Below, in pieces: positions 26,301 through 39,900 of a stretch of 64,000 nt of DNA. Within the stretch, counting starts at the first letter, position 1. Every line of letters begins with the position of its first letter. The notes under the pieces were generated by a model. The model saw nothing but the letters and a program-made list of their open reading frames with translations, made no database searches and had not been told where the DNA came from. Both the position numbers and the translations under genes were made by a program. The DNA lies in NCBI GenBank assembly GCA_032158295.1, contig CM063246.1, forward strand, positions 14,481,168-14,545,167, in the 5' to 3' direction. The DNA is from Pycnopodia helianthoides (Eukaryota; Echinodermata; Asteroidea; Forcipulatida; Asteriidae).

Positions 26301-28750
26301 AAGCACTGCAGAATCGATTATTATGTATTTGGCACTGTAAACCACTGTAAACTAACGCCACTTGTCTTCAACCACAATTTCAACCATAACATTAATAACA
26401 GCATACCTTCGGAGCAATGCAGTCTTGACCACATAGAACGAGTGGTATTGCTATCAAGAAGTGAAACGCACATGTAAAAAATAATGGGGTGACCGAATGA
26501 CTTGTACGTCCACGGACGCCTCGATCAAGAGCAACCCAGCGGTGTCGCAAACGCCCACCGTTTTTTGACCACGGTTGTGGTCAACTCGTACAGGATAGCC
26601 TTCCTCCCCGCTGCTGTACAAGGTCATGATCGACATGATCGTTTCATCCACAAATCCCTCATAATATTTGGGTCTACTGCTAGATTGTGCTGGAATGTGA
26701 ACATCTCGATGCACCAACAAGAACTGTGTCCATATAGGTAACTTTTCCTGTGATATTTGAGACGGCAAATTAAGTTAATTAATTGATTAATTTGTGACAA
26801 ATTGATGCGGCAATTGACAAACAGACACTACCGAAGTACAATAATAAACACAAGTACTGTACATCATGTATACTTGTTTGAGACACGAGCGATAGAGCTC
26901 AGAAAATCATGGAGGTACGTGTATTTCCGCCACCGAAAACCGCGGCTGTCGAAATTCTCATAGGCCAAACTCCCTTCACAAAATTCGGTTTCAAATTCCC
27001 AAACTTTCCCCCCAAATGCCTATTCATATGTTTTGTATTATATACAATACATCTCTAAATTTTATCAATAATGGTCCTTATATAGTTTCCCTTCTTTTAT
27101 TACATTGAACCAGGCATTCTACATGGACGAGCTTTCCGCTGCTGGGTTTTTCTCTTGGGGGTTACAAGCGCTCTCCCCCGTTCAGATCACAATAGATTTC
27201 CCCACAGCAACCTGTTAATTCGGCTAGCTGACCCTCCCATGGTTCTCGTACCCATTCATCACAGGGGAACCTTCGGGGACCTCCCAGACAAAAGCCACCC
27301 CTCATTATTGCCTGTTTGTTCTGTTCGTTGCTTCCTTTGAGACCGAACCTGCACAATAGTGTGAGGGGTCAATTACTTGTCCGGTTCAGGCACGAATATC
27401 GACATGTGTGATGAGTACCAGTTCGTGGAGCTGGTCCGGCACTTTGTAATCAATATTTAATTAGGGTGTATTAAGGCACCTGTGGTAACACACACTTAAA
27501 ATGCAATTATTCTAATTGTATAAGGGCATTAGCAAAAACCAACAACAGAGCATTAACACTCATCAGCCATCTTGATTTCCCTCCATCCATCTCAAACCGA
27601 ATCGAGGATGGAAGTGTATGAGTAGTCTGGTCCCGAGTTACGAGCAGCACACGTTAACTGCATTGCCACTGTGAACGCATGGAACCAAACAAATATGGCC
27701 GCGGCACAGTCTACTGAAGAAACGCACATTGAAAGATTCCCCATTTAGTCAAGCCAAGTATTTTCCAAGCGAACGATATTATAATATACAAATAGGCAGG
27801 AATTGAAATAGCTTGGCTTTTTGACATGCACATTGTACGGCATCTTTTGTTCAAAGTTGCTAAACATACCGCGGTACCCCCGCACCCAAGGCCAACCAAT
27901 GCTGACAGTCGTCATCAAATAATAATAATAATAACCACCAGGTGTGATGTTCTTTTCAATAAAATAGCAGTTTGACTTTCGGTGAGGCTTAGGCGTATAA
28001 AAGAAATTTTGCGAGAAGCTTGGTTTCAACTCAAAACAAGTCAGATTGTAATCGAATTTAAAGTGAAGTTTAAAATGACTGTTTACCAGTGATTGCTTAG
28101 GTTGAAACAATGATTCAACGTCGAGCTACAAACCCCGGGTTCTACTGATGGAAGCTAAGGGGAGTTACGGCAAAACAATCGAATTTGCTTGGATCACGTC
28201 TGTGAGTACGTGAGAGTTTCCCATGAGATAATATTCCCTTAACAGCTGAGTGCTCATGTATTGGCCTTTGAACTGATACTAGCGGAGTTTACAACAAAGC
28301 TGTTATAAAAAACAAAATTATGTCTCATGTGCGGTTACTTCAACCAAGAGCCATTACCATTCAATATCTCATAGCGATCTAACATCATGTGGTATACAAA
28401 ATCAATCTTGTAACATTAATTTGACCATAAACTCATGAAGTATCACATTGGTAGGGTCGACGCAATGACAACATAAACCATACGTTTATTATATGGCTGC
28501 TCTATATAGCGTCATCACGGTCTGCCCAATAGGAAATGCATTGAGTAAGTTCCAGGGTTTACTCAGGAAATTGTTCTAGTTTGCCTTACACATTGTTTCA
28601 TAAAGCATCAAGGTCTCATTACAGATGTCCATAAGGATCACTTTTAAACGATGTCATGACGGAACGCGCATGTACAACATCTTTACAGACGACACTAGCA
28701 AAACAAAAATCGCACAAAATACACCAATAGCTTGCGCCAAAAGCGCGCAG

Positions 28751-29138
28751 TTAAAGGTACACGTTGCCTATAGGATCGGGCGAGTTGGTCCATAAAAAAG
28801 CGTTTGTAACCGTTTGTTATAAAATGCATATGGTAAGAAAGGTGTTTTAAAAGTAGAATACCACGATCTAGTCAAATATGCCTCAAAATTGCATGGTTTT
28901 CTTTAACTATGCGAACTAACACGGTCGGCCACTTTGTGGAGTCAAAAAACCACAAAATGGCCGACCGTGTTGGTTCACGATGTAAAAGGAAAACCACGCT
29001 ATTTCGAGGCATTTTTAAGTGGATCATTGTATTCTACTTTTAAAACATCCTTCTAACCATATGCATCTTATAGCAAACGGTTACAAAGTTGTTGTTTTTA
29101 GACCAACTCGCCCGATCCAAGGCAACGTGTACCTTTAA
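28751..29138. mobile_element. TTAA MITE, family 4, near-complete palindrome
   Basis: Ends are ttaaaggtacacgttgcct and aggcaacgtgtacctttaa with TTAA at both sides. Unlike the other families, the two halves are inverted copies of each other over most of the length; for example gatcgggcgagttggtc near the left end pairs with gaccaactcgcccgatc near the right end. The arms meet at the centre around aaaatggccgaccgtgttgg. The element could form a hairpin of almost 190 bp. Confidence 0.85.
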
Positions 29139-32100
29139 CTTCCAGAGACGCATTTTCACATAAAGCATAAATGATAGAGCCTCTTGATTGTGCTAATGGT
29201 GACATGTTGACGCCCATGCAATGAGGTGAATGAAAAGCATGTATCCGTCCATGTACAACGTGAATGCCTTCAAACACGCTCAACTCATGGTCTAATAATG
29301 CGCAGACCCAGTGACGAGTTGAAAAGAACAGTGTTTCCGTAATCCATTAAAGTATGTTCAAGTTTTCTCAATAACAGCACACGGTGGGGAAACAAATTTA
29401 CACTGGCCAACGAGAATGTTTTCAACCGTAAGCATCTTTCATTCAGACTTTTCGAGGTGAAAATTGGACAAGAAATAGCTCCGGTAATTACAAATGTTGG
29501 AAATCCAGGTTAGTGTGATATTATTGGCTTACTAGATACTGGTACACGTGCGTTAAACTGGTACACGTACGTTAAACTGGGTCAGCGGAAGGGCGAGTGG
29601 ATTATCGAAGGCCGGGGACGCAGAGGACGTTTCTTGCCGAGGAAATTCCCGCCTCTTTTCCCTTCCTCATCACGGATTAAGGAATAGCCAATTGAAATCA
29701 CTATATTTGCAGCTGTTAAAAGTTATACATGAATACAAAATCTTGTGAACACACTTAAACGTTTGTATTAAAAAAAACATTTTAGGCATAATCGTTTGTT
29801 AAACCAGTATTGGGTACGAGTAGGACAAATCCTGACAGTACTGAAAAACAAGTATCATTGTTGGGTTAATATACTGTTCGAAAGCTACCAATCGTTTCTG
29901 TATACTCTTGCTCTATGCTCAGAGAATGTGTGTCTTCTTTTAAGTTGACAGGTTCCCAGATGAATATTCTACCATTACCAACTTAAGTTGTTATTTCCAA
30001 GTGCACTTCAAAACTTAAACCCCAAACAGCGAGTCCTTTTCAAAAGTCACCGAGAGCAATGACTCAAGAACGACATTCCTCGGGAGCTTAGATGACGTTT
30101 CCCCGGTGTCGGCCGTCCGTCCGACACGCCAGAGTCTCGTGCTTTACTTGGGCCCGTACCTTTCCTATAAGAAGAAAAGGGGCTGCGAATTGATCAATAC
30201 TAATGCGGCACATTAAACAGGTGTGCTTTGCCTATAACAGGTGTTAAATGACTAATTATTTATGAAATGAAGGAGGGGGGAAATACGCGTGGAATCCACT
30301 GCAGTTCATTCCTACACGACAAGGGTGGTTTGTGTGAGGTATACAGCTTTAAAAAGTAACCAGATTCTACATCAGTGAGAAAACATGCAGAGGCACGATT
30401 GTTGAATGTTGAACCACTATATTAAGTTCCGTATTCACGGCATAACTACACGGTTCATTGTCACACAACTGCATGTATAGTTTTGCAATTAATAGCATAC
30501 CTGTTCAAATATGTTTGCCGCAGGAGAATGTAACTGTGGGATCTTTTGTCTTGTTATTGGTTCTTTGGGAATTAGTGTGAAGCAATCATGCATTGATCCT
30601 GTTTCGATTAAGTACCCACTTATCAGCGACAGTTATATTAAATTCCATTCTTTAGTATCGATGTTTGACTGGCCCGGCGATGTTGGCTAACCCTTTGTTG
30701 TATTGTTGTGTGCTCACAACTTTTCTTTTAATATTAAGTTATGTAACAAAAGAAGAGTTAACCTGGGCCTGGGTCAAACCTTTGTATTTTGGGCCTTAAT
30801 GTGGGCCCATAACTTCGTAGCAAGTATGCTCACACAACTTAGCTACAGTACAGTCGCAAACATCGAATAGGAGTGAACAGGGCAAGGGGAGGGACCGTAC
30901 ACCCCCGAAACACCACCGCTACGATTTCAAACATATTTCCGTTCTAAATAATTTCTTTATTTGGCGAGTTGAACTGAGAAAAACAAGGCTCATGGCTATT
31001 CCATAATCATTCACTGTAACACAAGTATGACGGCTTATGAAAGCACGGAACTCAAAAGAAATTGAGATTGTGGCAAAGGAATTGAGATTTCACACTTGTA
31101 ACTATATCCCTGTAAATCCTGCCAATTGTTACCGGGGCCGGTTTCGTTGTGATAAACACAATAACAACAGCTCGATAATGGTCGGATTCAACGAAGGACA
31201 ATCACACAACCAACTTCCCAGAGGGTATGCCGTCAGTTCGCTGCAACCCCCCCCCCCCCCACACACTGCAAGGCTCAGATCAAGCACGGGTCGAGGGAGG
31301 GCTTAGAACTGTCTACTGTTGCAGACTGTATAAGGAAACAAAAAGGGGGATTTCTAATTTCTATAAATGTTGCCCAAGCTTCGCCTTCGGTGCTCTTGTT
31401 GGGCTTCTTGTTCACGTACGAATCCTATAAATCCATCTGAGGAGAAGCTTGCGTTATTGTTGGCGTGCACGTCACGCGGTACGGCCCCCTGAACTACCCA
31501 GTAAATGATTACGAGTTACGGTATATTGTACAGCCAAGTATTGTAGCTGGGGTTTCAGTGGCGTAACTGGGGGTGGGGGTGGGGGGGGGGGGCACTGATG
31601 TCCACGCCCCTAGGTGCCCCCATTTAAAATCCGGACTTTCGAGATTAACAATTAGTACCAGAGTAAAATGTTACATTTGTAAAAGCTTTAATGTGTCAAC
31701 TTCTATGTTTTTAAAACCATTTTTGTTTTCATTTACACGCAGACAATGTATTTGTTTTCACACCATTACGCCAGATTATGTTATACAAAATAGCAAATGG
31801 CATAACAAGAGCGCTGAAAAGGAGCTTGTAATAAGAGAAACGCAAACGGAAACTACAGTATTAATTGGCCAGTATTGCCCCCTAGAAAGAAAGAAAAATG
31901 TGAGCCCCCTGGAAAAAAAAATGTTCTTCCCCCCTTGTGCCCCCCCCCCTAAAAATGTCACCATTGTTTCGGTGCTGGTGGGTCTCCCTGTAATGTAAAG
32001 GGAGCGGGTTTATTTGAGTGGATTGCACTGGCAGTGTGGATTTGTTTCAGTTGCCAACCATCCGTCCAGTCATCCATGGATCAACAGAAAACCTCCACAT

Positions 32101-33207
32101 CATTGATGGTGCAATCTCCTCTGTGTATATTAACCTGTCCCGCCCATACAGATCCCAAAGGGATTAGATGCTTCATTAGGTGACAGCCTCGGATATCCGA
32201 GCTCCTTTATATGGGATCAGCGTAGCTTCACTAAATCCAAATGAGATCAGATTAATGCATCTAACTCTAACGGGTGATGCTTCAAATGAAGCTTTTCAAA
32301 GAGCAAATCCTCAGTGATATTCGGCTTGGAACCTTGGAGCTTTCACAAATACAACAAGTCTTCACTTTGAAAGCTTAACTCTTTGTCACAATGGAAACCC
32401 TTGTATATATACCTCCAAAATAAAGTTTTCTCAAACATGAAGAGTCTTGCAGATTTTAGAAACTTAAATCCTAATACCACAACCTTCTTGCAAACTCCAA
32501 ATCTCCACATCAAAGGTTTCAACAACAGCAAACGTTGACAGCCCCCTGCAATTTATTTAAACAAATCCGAGTCAAAGTCTTCATCCACAAAATAGCCTTG
32601 AAATAAAAATAACACAGTCTTGAAGACTGGCACCTATTAAAGGGAAAGGCTTTAAACGAATGAAACTCATGTTCAGAACAATTTGCGATCCAGAACGGAA
32701 AGGAATCCAAGGGGTTGGGGCACTTCCCTGTCCAGTCCCTATGGTGGGCCTTTCGGATCCTACCATGTGCAGCTGGTATAACAACAACATAACCATTGTT
32801 TGTTCATATGTATCTACAATTTCTTCAAGTTAGTAAAATGAGGGCCTGGAACTACGGTTCAGTGAGTGTCGGTGGATGAATTAATTTTGTAATAAATTCA
32901 ATAAACTTTACAATTGGAAGGTCATAGGAAAGACATGGGAATGTTTAAAAACGATCGCCAGTAAAAGTGCATAGCTGTACAAACCGAATTTGTACCATCC
33001 ACCATCATAAAATGTAGCTTCAAATGACAGCTTGTCAATAGTTTGTAAGCAAACGAAATGTACTAAATGGCCAGCTTATCTGTTATTTTCTTGCCGTTCT
33101 AATTATACGATCCCTTTCGTTTTGATGGATTGCAGCAAAAAATGAACATATCCGTCATAACATATTTGGAACGGTAGTACAATAAATGTAGTCGTTAAAT
33201 GAATGGG
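29139..33207. other. Intergenic
   Basis: C run at 31249-31260 and G runs at 31573-31592. The segment starting gtggcgtaactggggg near 31560 resembles the ends of widespread non-autonomous elements (compare 18766 and 59442). The 141-codon plus frame at 31573-31998 starts inside the G run and has no recognisable domain, so I do not call it a gene. Confidence 0.45.
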
Positions 33208-33601
33208 TTAAGGCAGGATATACTTTTGGTAATTATCAAAGACTATATAGTATCTCCACTTGGTGTATCCCAAAATATAGGCATAATAAAATAACAAACC
33301 TATGAAGATTTTTGCTCAATTTGTCGTCGAAGTTGCAAGAAAATAATGAAAGAGTAATTGTGTGCTTTCAAATGCCCGAGAAATGCTTCATGCCTGAAGC
33401 CTTTCTCAGATTCAAACATTTCAGTGGGAAAATTACCTCTTTCTCAAAAACTACATTACTTCAGAGGGAGTCGTTTCTCACAATGATTTGTATAGTACAA
33501 ACATTGTGAGAAACGCGATCAGCAGCTCTCAGGTGCTTCTCACCAAGTTTTTATGGTAATGTATTGCTTGCGTAATTACCAAAAGTATCCACTGCCTTTA
33601 A
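33208..33601 (-). mobile_element. TTAA MITE, family 2, inverted
   Basis: Starts ttaaggcaggatatactttt and ends aagtatccactgcctttaa. The interior matches family 2 read on the opposite strand (cacttggtgtatccc, then gtcgaagttgcaagaaaata, then gagggagtcgtttctcaca). TTAA flanks both ends. Confidence 0.8.
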
Positions 33602-34898
33602 AGTCAATTGTATATTTTCCACTCACCGGTGAGCCCTGCATCGACAAAACATTTTCACTCAAACCGGCTAATTGATTTCTTGTGATAAAGGTTAGGTCGG
33701 ACTGTAATGTCGTTCACTGCCCTTCGCACATCAACCCCTCAAACCGTACAGCAAAGGACAGCTCAAACGCTGTAGTGCATTTTTGGTGTAGGGGGCCATT
33801 TTATAAACAGCCCAAGGTGTTATACCAACGCAAGAAAAAGGGTCGTTAATAATATTTTTGACATGTTCCGCCCAGTTAACCACAGTTCAATTTCCCTTTG
33901 CCCGTGTAGGTTTCCAGAGCCCTACTAAACACACATTAAACACGATCTAAACTTTAATCCCAAATTTCTTCGTCATTCAACTCGCATAAAGTGTGGCCCT
34001 CAAACAAAATATTTTCTTTTCCAACGCCCAGAACACCAAAGCCTTTACGGGTTACAATAACGAAGGCCTCGGGTCACATGGAGTGGGTTAAACAATTTCA
34101 GAGCGCCAGCTCACTCGCATTGATGGGGGCCGAAACCAACACCAAGGGGATTTCGCTCGGCCCCAGCGGCCTATCCACGACCGCTGGGATGGGCTAATCA
34201 GCTTGCACAGATTTTTGTTCAGGAAGTACGTCATGCGTGCAGTGCTTGCAGTGTGAGTGTGATGCATGATGGGACTGAGCGTGGGACTGAGCACTAACGT
34301 TAACGATACGTTTGCCCATCCCAGCGCCTTTGGTTTTAAGGCAAGGCGCTGGGGACGAGCGAACAAGGGCATTTCTGTCCCCTTCGATTTCTCTTTATTG
34401 AATGATTTGACTTGGATTTGAAGTATCATGTCAACACGTACGCGGCAGACTCCCTTAGGCAGCCTTTACTCATTACACTGCGTACTAACTTGACCTAAGC
34501 TTTCTAGAGCGTTGATCCTACTGCATTCTGAGAGCACCTTCCTCCTTTTCCGATCCCAACGTTGTAATCCAGAGTTCAAACTATTTTGGCAAACCTTTTT
34601 TGCACTGGGGAACGGAAGGATATTTTGTGTGCCTCCATATTCTGCCATGTAAAATAATATGGGCCTTCAGGCCAACACAAGAAAAAAAACAGACAAGACC
34701 CACATTTCGACTGACGACAAAGTATCAGACTTCTCATGAATGAAGAGATAAATTCAATTAATATATCCTTTTAGAACCTTTCTCTGTATAATTTTTGTTG
34801 TAAAGATTGGCACTTATTACCTGTTGAGCGTTTCTTTGGTTTGTATTCACTATTTCACAAAATCAACCAAATATGTATATCTTGTTATGTTTATGCAG
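33602..34898. other. Upstream flank/intron of the beta-lactamase-like gene
   Basis: No clear upstream exon was found here. A hairpin with arms ccagcgcctt and aaggcgctgg lies at about 34322-34355. The last 20 bases (cttgttatgtttatgcag) form a good acceptor with a pyrimidine-rich tract. This should therefore be mostly intron; the exon with the start codon and any signal peptide must lie further upstream. Confidence 0.5.
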
Positions 34899-36796
34899 AT
34901 ATTGGTGCAACTGAGAAAACCTTTCCAGAAACTCGAGATCTGGATCGTCAGGTGCTGACATTTCTGAAAGACAACCACTACACCGGTGCGACCCTCGGTG
35001 TGGCTCATGGTGACAGAGTCGTTTACACCCAGGGTTACGGACAAACAGAAGAGGGCGCCCTATTGAAACCAACCACCCTGCAACCCATCTCAAGCTTGTC
35101 CAAGACCATCACGGCAGTGACCGTCCTGAAACTGGTAGAGCTCGGCGACTTGCACTTGTCAGACACAGTGTTTGGCGTGGACGGTCTCCTGCCATCCTTT
35201 CAACCAGCACCTGACGTAAGGAGTGTAGATCCACGTCTCTATGATATCACTGTGGAACACTTACTGCATCATACAGCAGGCTGGGGCCAGACTACACCCC
35301 GGCTCTATGACCCCATGATGAACTCTGTGTATCTCTCTAGAGGTCACGATGTGGTTAACATTGCAGAGGAGATGGGGTTGGACCGTGACCTTACACCTTC
35401 TGACATCATCTCTTACATGATGAGGCAACCACTTGGCCGCGCCCCAGGGATAAAATATGAATATTCAAATTTTGGATACTGTGTACTCGGACGTGTGATT
35501 GAGACAATCAGCCAAGAGAAATATGCCTCCTTTGTTCGGTCACAGGTGCTTAAACCACTCGGGATGTGGCGGACAAGGATTGGTCCTCATCGGTTGACAG
35601 AAGCTGGACATAACAACCACCTCCCAGTGGTGAGCTTCTCCGAAGGAGACATCCCTCTAACTGATGGTAGTGATCTCAACCATAACACAATGTCATACAA
35701 TCTGTTAGATTCGTGCCTTGGTTGGTGGTCTACCACCTACGATTTGATGCGATTCGTCACAGGTTTAACATCGGGAATGGTTCTTAACTCGGACTCTCTA
35801 AAACTCCTGACCAAGCATCCAAGCCCACCTGCATCCGAACACAGGGATACATGGCATGGCCTTGGGGTTCATGTCAACAACGACCAAGCTTGGTGGCAGC
35901 AGGGGGATTCACATGATAACGAGGTAATGCTCTACCACCGGGAGTCCCAACAACTAACCAAATCCAGGTTCGGCAGGAAACGCAAATCAGACTCCTGGAG
36001 TTGGATGGTAATCCTGAGTGACAATAACCGCAAGAATCTACAACAGGTATTCGGTGGGATGATATCTTCGGTGACACAGTGGCCCAGTGACAACCTTTTG
36101 ATAGAGGACTGCGGAGAGTACCTCGCCAGAGGGAGCTGGAACCACTTTACTCTCATGAACTCAAAAATTGGAGAGAACCAATTCCCTCTCCTAGTCGAAG
36201 CTGTGTCCCGTCTCTACTACTACCCTGAGTGGATCAATGCTTACAATGTCCATCAAAAAACCTACCTCGCTGCTGTTTTTAGAAGACAAACCAATAGAAA
36301 CTTTACATCCCATAAAATTGCTCATGGTGTGACTAGCACAGAGCTTTACAACACCAATCTGGAAAACCTTGCAGAAGGTTTCTTTCTTAGCTTTGTGACC
36401 AGCTACAGCAGCCTCCATTACAGCGGACAGGTCCGCTACACAGCAACCTTCAGCAAGGCTCAATCAAACAATACATACAGGTTAGGTGGAACACTAAGGG
36501 AGTCCAGTGCTTCCCTCAACGCGCAAAACTACATGCCTTCGATTCAAAGTGTTGCTTCGCACGACGGAGTGCGGCATTTCACGTACTCCCTAAACACAAC
36601 AAAGGTGAAGTCTTGGACCTCGTATGATAACCTCACACTGGAGGAGCTCCAAATACAAATAAGGACAAATGCAAATATAGACAGGGTTCTGGGGTACCTA
36701 GACTCCTACACCCATCTCGGGGAAGTCTTATTTTCCGCTGTCTTCACTGCAGGAAGGCAGACAAGTGGCAAGTACAACTGGTGTCAGACACAATGA
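34899..36796 (+). CDS. Serine beta-lactamase-like protein, terminal exon
   Basis: A single 1.9-kb exon, open to TGA at 36796 (about 632 residues), with acceptor TTATGCAG at 34891-34898. The frame starts at codon position 2. An in-frame ATG at 34841 is read through the acceptor and is probably intronic. The N-terminal domain is of the class C beta-lactamase/LACTB type: an S-x-x-K motif (SLSK, Ser at 35093, Lys at 35102), HHTAGWG at about 35267-35287, and a Y-x-N motif (YSN at 35462-35470). The expected third K/H-T-G motif is not clear; the nearest text is WWQQGDSH at 35891-35914. From about 36200 the sequence (PEWINAYNV, then HGVTSTELYN, then FVTSYS) fits the tandem-repeat domain found behind many such enzymes. 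Related animal proteins are secreted and poorly characterised, and the substrate is unknown. No paralogue lies beside it. Family membership is firm; activity is not. Confidence 0.85.
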
Positions 36797-36992
36797 ACTC
36801 GCCCAGCAGAGCTACATGTTCAGAGGACTTCGGTTTAGACCCCAAATATTGTCGGTTATGAATGCGAAGGGCATCCATGCTTTGTAATAATGTGGAAGAA
36901 ACACTAATCTAGTGAAATGTAATTGAGGTATCAATTTTTACATTATCCAATTCACGGTTCAACTCAGATTTTAATAAGTCTATTAAGATTTT

Positions 36993-36998
36993 AATAAA
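36993..36998 (+). terminator. Possible polyadenylation signal
   Basis: AATAAA about 200 bases after the stop of the beta-lactamase-like exon. A second AATAAA lies at 37174-37179. Either could end the transcript; the sequence alone does not decide. Confidence 0.45.
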
Positions 36999-36999
36999 T

Positions 37000-39900
37000 C
37001 TTCAAAAAACTATGTCATTGCTTTTACAAATAATTTATATTAAAAAAAAAATGAAGGATGTTTTTCAAAACAATCATTGCAGGTTAAATGCTGAAGGAGC
37101 ACTTCATTATTTTCGGTTTACATATTGAGAAAAAATATGTTTAGGTATAGATTTTATTTGTACTGTCAGTCCGAATAAAAAAAAATACCTTTAGATGAAA
37201 AGAAAACATCTTAGATATACATATTTATTAAATGTTGATAGAGAATCAAACCATAACTTATTATTTTGTACAAATTATGAATTATTTCAGTTAAACTGGG
37301 ACAAAAATGTGGTTTCAAAGGCGGTTTTTATGTATAATGCTAACATACCCTGGTTAATAGTTTTCTTCTTGGTAATGACATTGTTAAATAGTTAACAATT
37401 AATTAACTACTATCCCCAAGAAAACATGAGCAATTTAAAATGGTGTTTCCCATTTTCAGGTAACACAAAAAAGGTACCAAATGAAAGTGTGGGAAAAATA
37501 ATAATTTTTTGTCCAAACTGAGTAGAGAAGTAAAGTGTTGAATGAGCAACGAACTGCTGGCAAAATATCGAACTACATTGAATTTAATTCAGAACAGCTT
37601 AGACAGATCTGCTCATAAATGTCCAGTTGTGAAGATTCAATTTGAAGAGGAGATGATTACCCTTATTTCCTGTCCTGAATTATTGCTTATACGCGGCATG
37701 CATCAGCAGGAATGTGAATACTAATAACCCATAATGCACAAGCGCCATCTTTAAAAGAATACAGCGCAATGTATCTTTGGAAACCAAGTACAGTTGCTTG
37801 CTTACATGTATGTGACAGGTTTTATGGTTGTTTGCCGCATTGCTTCAAAATCAGCGCGCCATGATGGTTGCCAGTATTGCTTGGACTGGGATTTTCCCCA
37901 GAATCCTTTGCGGGCCGATCATGCGCATTGGGCATGGACATGCACATGGGCTATTGGCAGCAGCAGGCTAACCAAGTAACTTCCATTTTTCTTGGAAATA
38001 ATATACACATGCTCAGTACTTAGGCAGACAATGGAAAAATACCCACATAGCCATTTTGGAAACTATGGCTCCGGCTCCGGCTTAGGCTGTGACTTATTTA
38101 GGTTCTGGCTTAGCCACTGTCCTTCTGTTTAAAAACCTGAGCCCTAGCCAAGCGTTAGCTTAACTTAGCCGTGGTTTCACAAACGGCAGGGTCTGCTGCC
38201 ACCTAGCACCATTCCTGCGTAAAAGTCAGCCTTAGTGGTGCGATTCCATGACATGAAAGTTACCAGTTATGTGCATTGTAGATGGCCAATGTGCTTTCAC
38301 TTGAACCAATTTCTGCTACCTCATTAAATTTGTTCAGTCTCTATTAAAAGTGTACACAAATACATTAATCGTAGACATTGGTTACTACAAGTGGCAAAGC
38401 ACAAACTATCTGTGCTTACCTGAACAAGGATACCAGCCAAACTACTATGGCATAAGGTACCATGGTGTACCATGTGCTTATTTTCGCTTAGCAGAAAATT
38501 GTTTTAAAAGCAAATTTGTCTAATTAAGTAGCTCTATTAAATTTGAACCTATTCATTAAGTAAATTAATCTTCATTACAATCCACAACTTTGTAATAGGG
38601 CATCAACTTCATAAAGCTCCAAAATACGCTCAGTGCAGAAAATTCTTGCTTATCACAATTTCACAAAGCTGCTTAATCACAACAAAATCGCTTACAAACT
38701 TCTGCTGGGCAAGTATAACAGAATACCAGTTGCAAATGATTTATGATTATGGTGTTTATTGTGGCTGGTAACCTACTTCTGGTAAGCACACATTTTTGTG
38801 CTTTGCTAAATTTCTGCTCAAGCAGAGCTCTGTGAAATTGGACACAGGTTACCAGCCAAAGTGTCATGTGATTGATGTATCTTGTGTTTGACTGGTTCAC
38901 ATTAATTTGTTATTTATAAGCATTTTCCTGAAAGTGAGACTTGCTAAATCAGTCTTAGGGGTATCAAGAAGCTGCATTTTGAATACTTTTGTAAAAGATC
39001 AACTTTCCATTACAACTGCATTTACATTGTATTTGGAAATAACTGTTTCCACAATAAAAATCACCTTCATAAGACACAATTTATTGATGGAGTGTGTATT
39101 TCATTGTCTGGTCATCTATGTGTGTCACTGATACTTTAAACTGTCTCAAAATTAGCGTACTTGAAATATCTCAATCTCACATTGTAAATTTATGATAGAC
39201 ATAGGCCTTATCATTTCATAATTGTATTTAAGTACAGGAACGAACGACTACAAGATCAGTGTTATTAAAGATCATGCATAACACTTCTCCCCCACAAGTC
39301 ACCAGAGCATGAAATTATTTTCTTTAACAAATTTCAAAAGTGTTATTTATAGTTAATAAATGTAGACAAAGACACTTCTGTAGTTGCTTGTAATCATCGG
39401 TCACGTTCAAAGCTCTCAATATGGCTGCCCACCTGGCAACTGCCTAGTAGCCCACACAAGAGGGCAGTATACAATTATTGTAACAAAAAGAACGGTGGCT
39501 AAATAGCAAACTTCAAAAGTTTAATAAATATAAACGGTTCATCCTGAATCCTCATCCCAATCAGTGCTCAGATTTTATTAGAAAACACCAATTCTAGGGG
39601 CTCCGTGATCAAATTCAGTTTTATGATCCACACATTTTCCAATAGATAGAATCCTTTATGAGAATGGTAAAGAAAACAACAATTCTCTAACCTCAGATTA
39701 AAACGGTGTAAAATGCCACTGATACCCTTCACGGGCAATTTCTGTCAAAATCAATAACATTTGATGATGTCACATTCAAATATATGTGGTCTGTACATTT
39801 TTGTGCAGGGAAATTTTTGTTCATTCCTGAATTATGATGGTATTCAACCAAAACGGCATTGAACTTGACCTTTTGACTGGCACAAAAATTCCTCTTTGAA

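Larger units (their letters stand above)
21594..28750. other. Long stretch with few supported features
   Basis: At 21660-21710 is another copy of the ggcccgacgtttcgacccta motif. An inverted repeat lies at 22470-22581 (listed separately). Minus-strand frames at 26089-26768 look like decayed mobile-element coding sequence but show no readable domain. Position 23255-23368 (minus) carries a 37-codon ORF described separately. The rest shows no supported gene. Confidence 0.4.

Noticed and set aside
26089..26768. Adjacent minus-strand ORFs resembling decayed mobile-element protein
   Set aside because: No reverse transcriptase, nuclease or transposase motif could be read, so I do not name it.
31573..31998. 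141-codon plus-strand ORF
   Set aside because: Begins in a G homopolymer, ends in C-rich sequence, and shows no domain or splice support.
34899..36796. Bacterial contamination or recent bacterial transfer for the beta-lactamase-like gene
   Set aside because: It has a eukaryotic acceptor, eukaryotic flanking repeats, and belongs to a family already known in animals.
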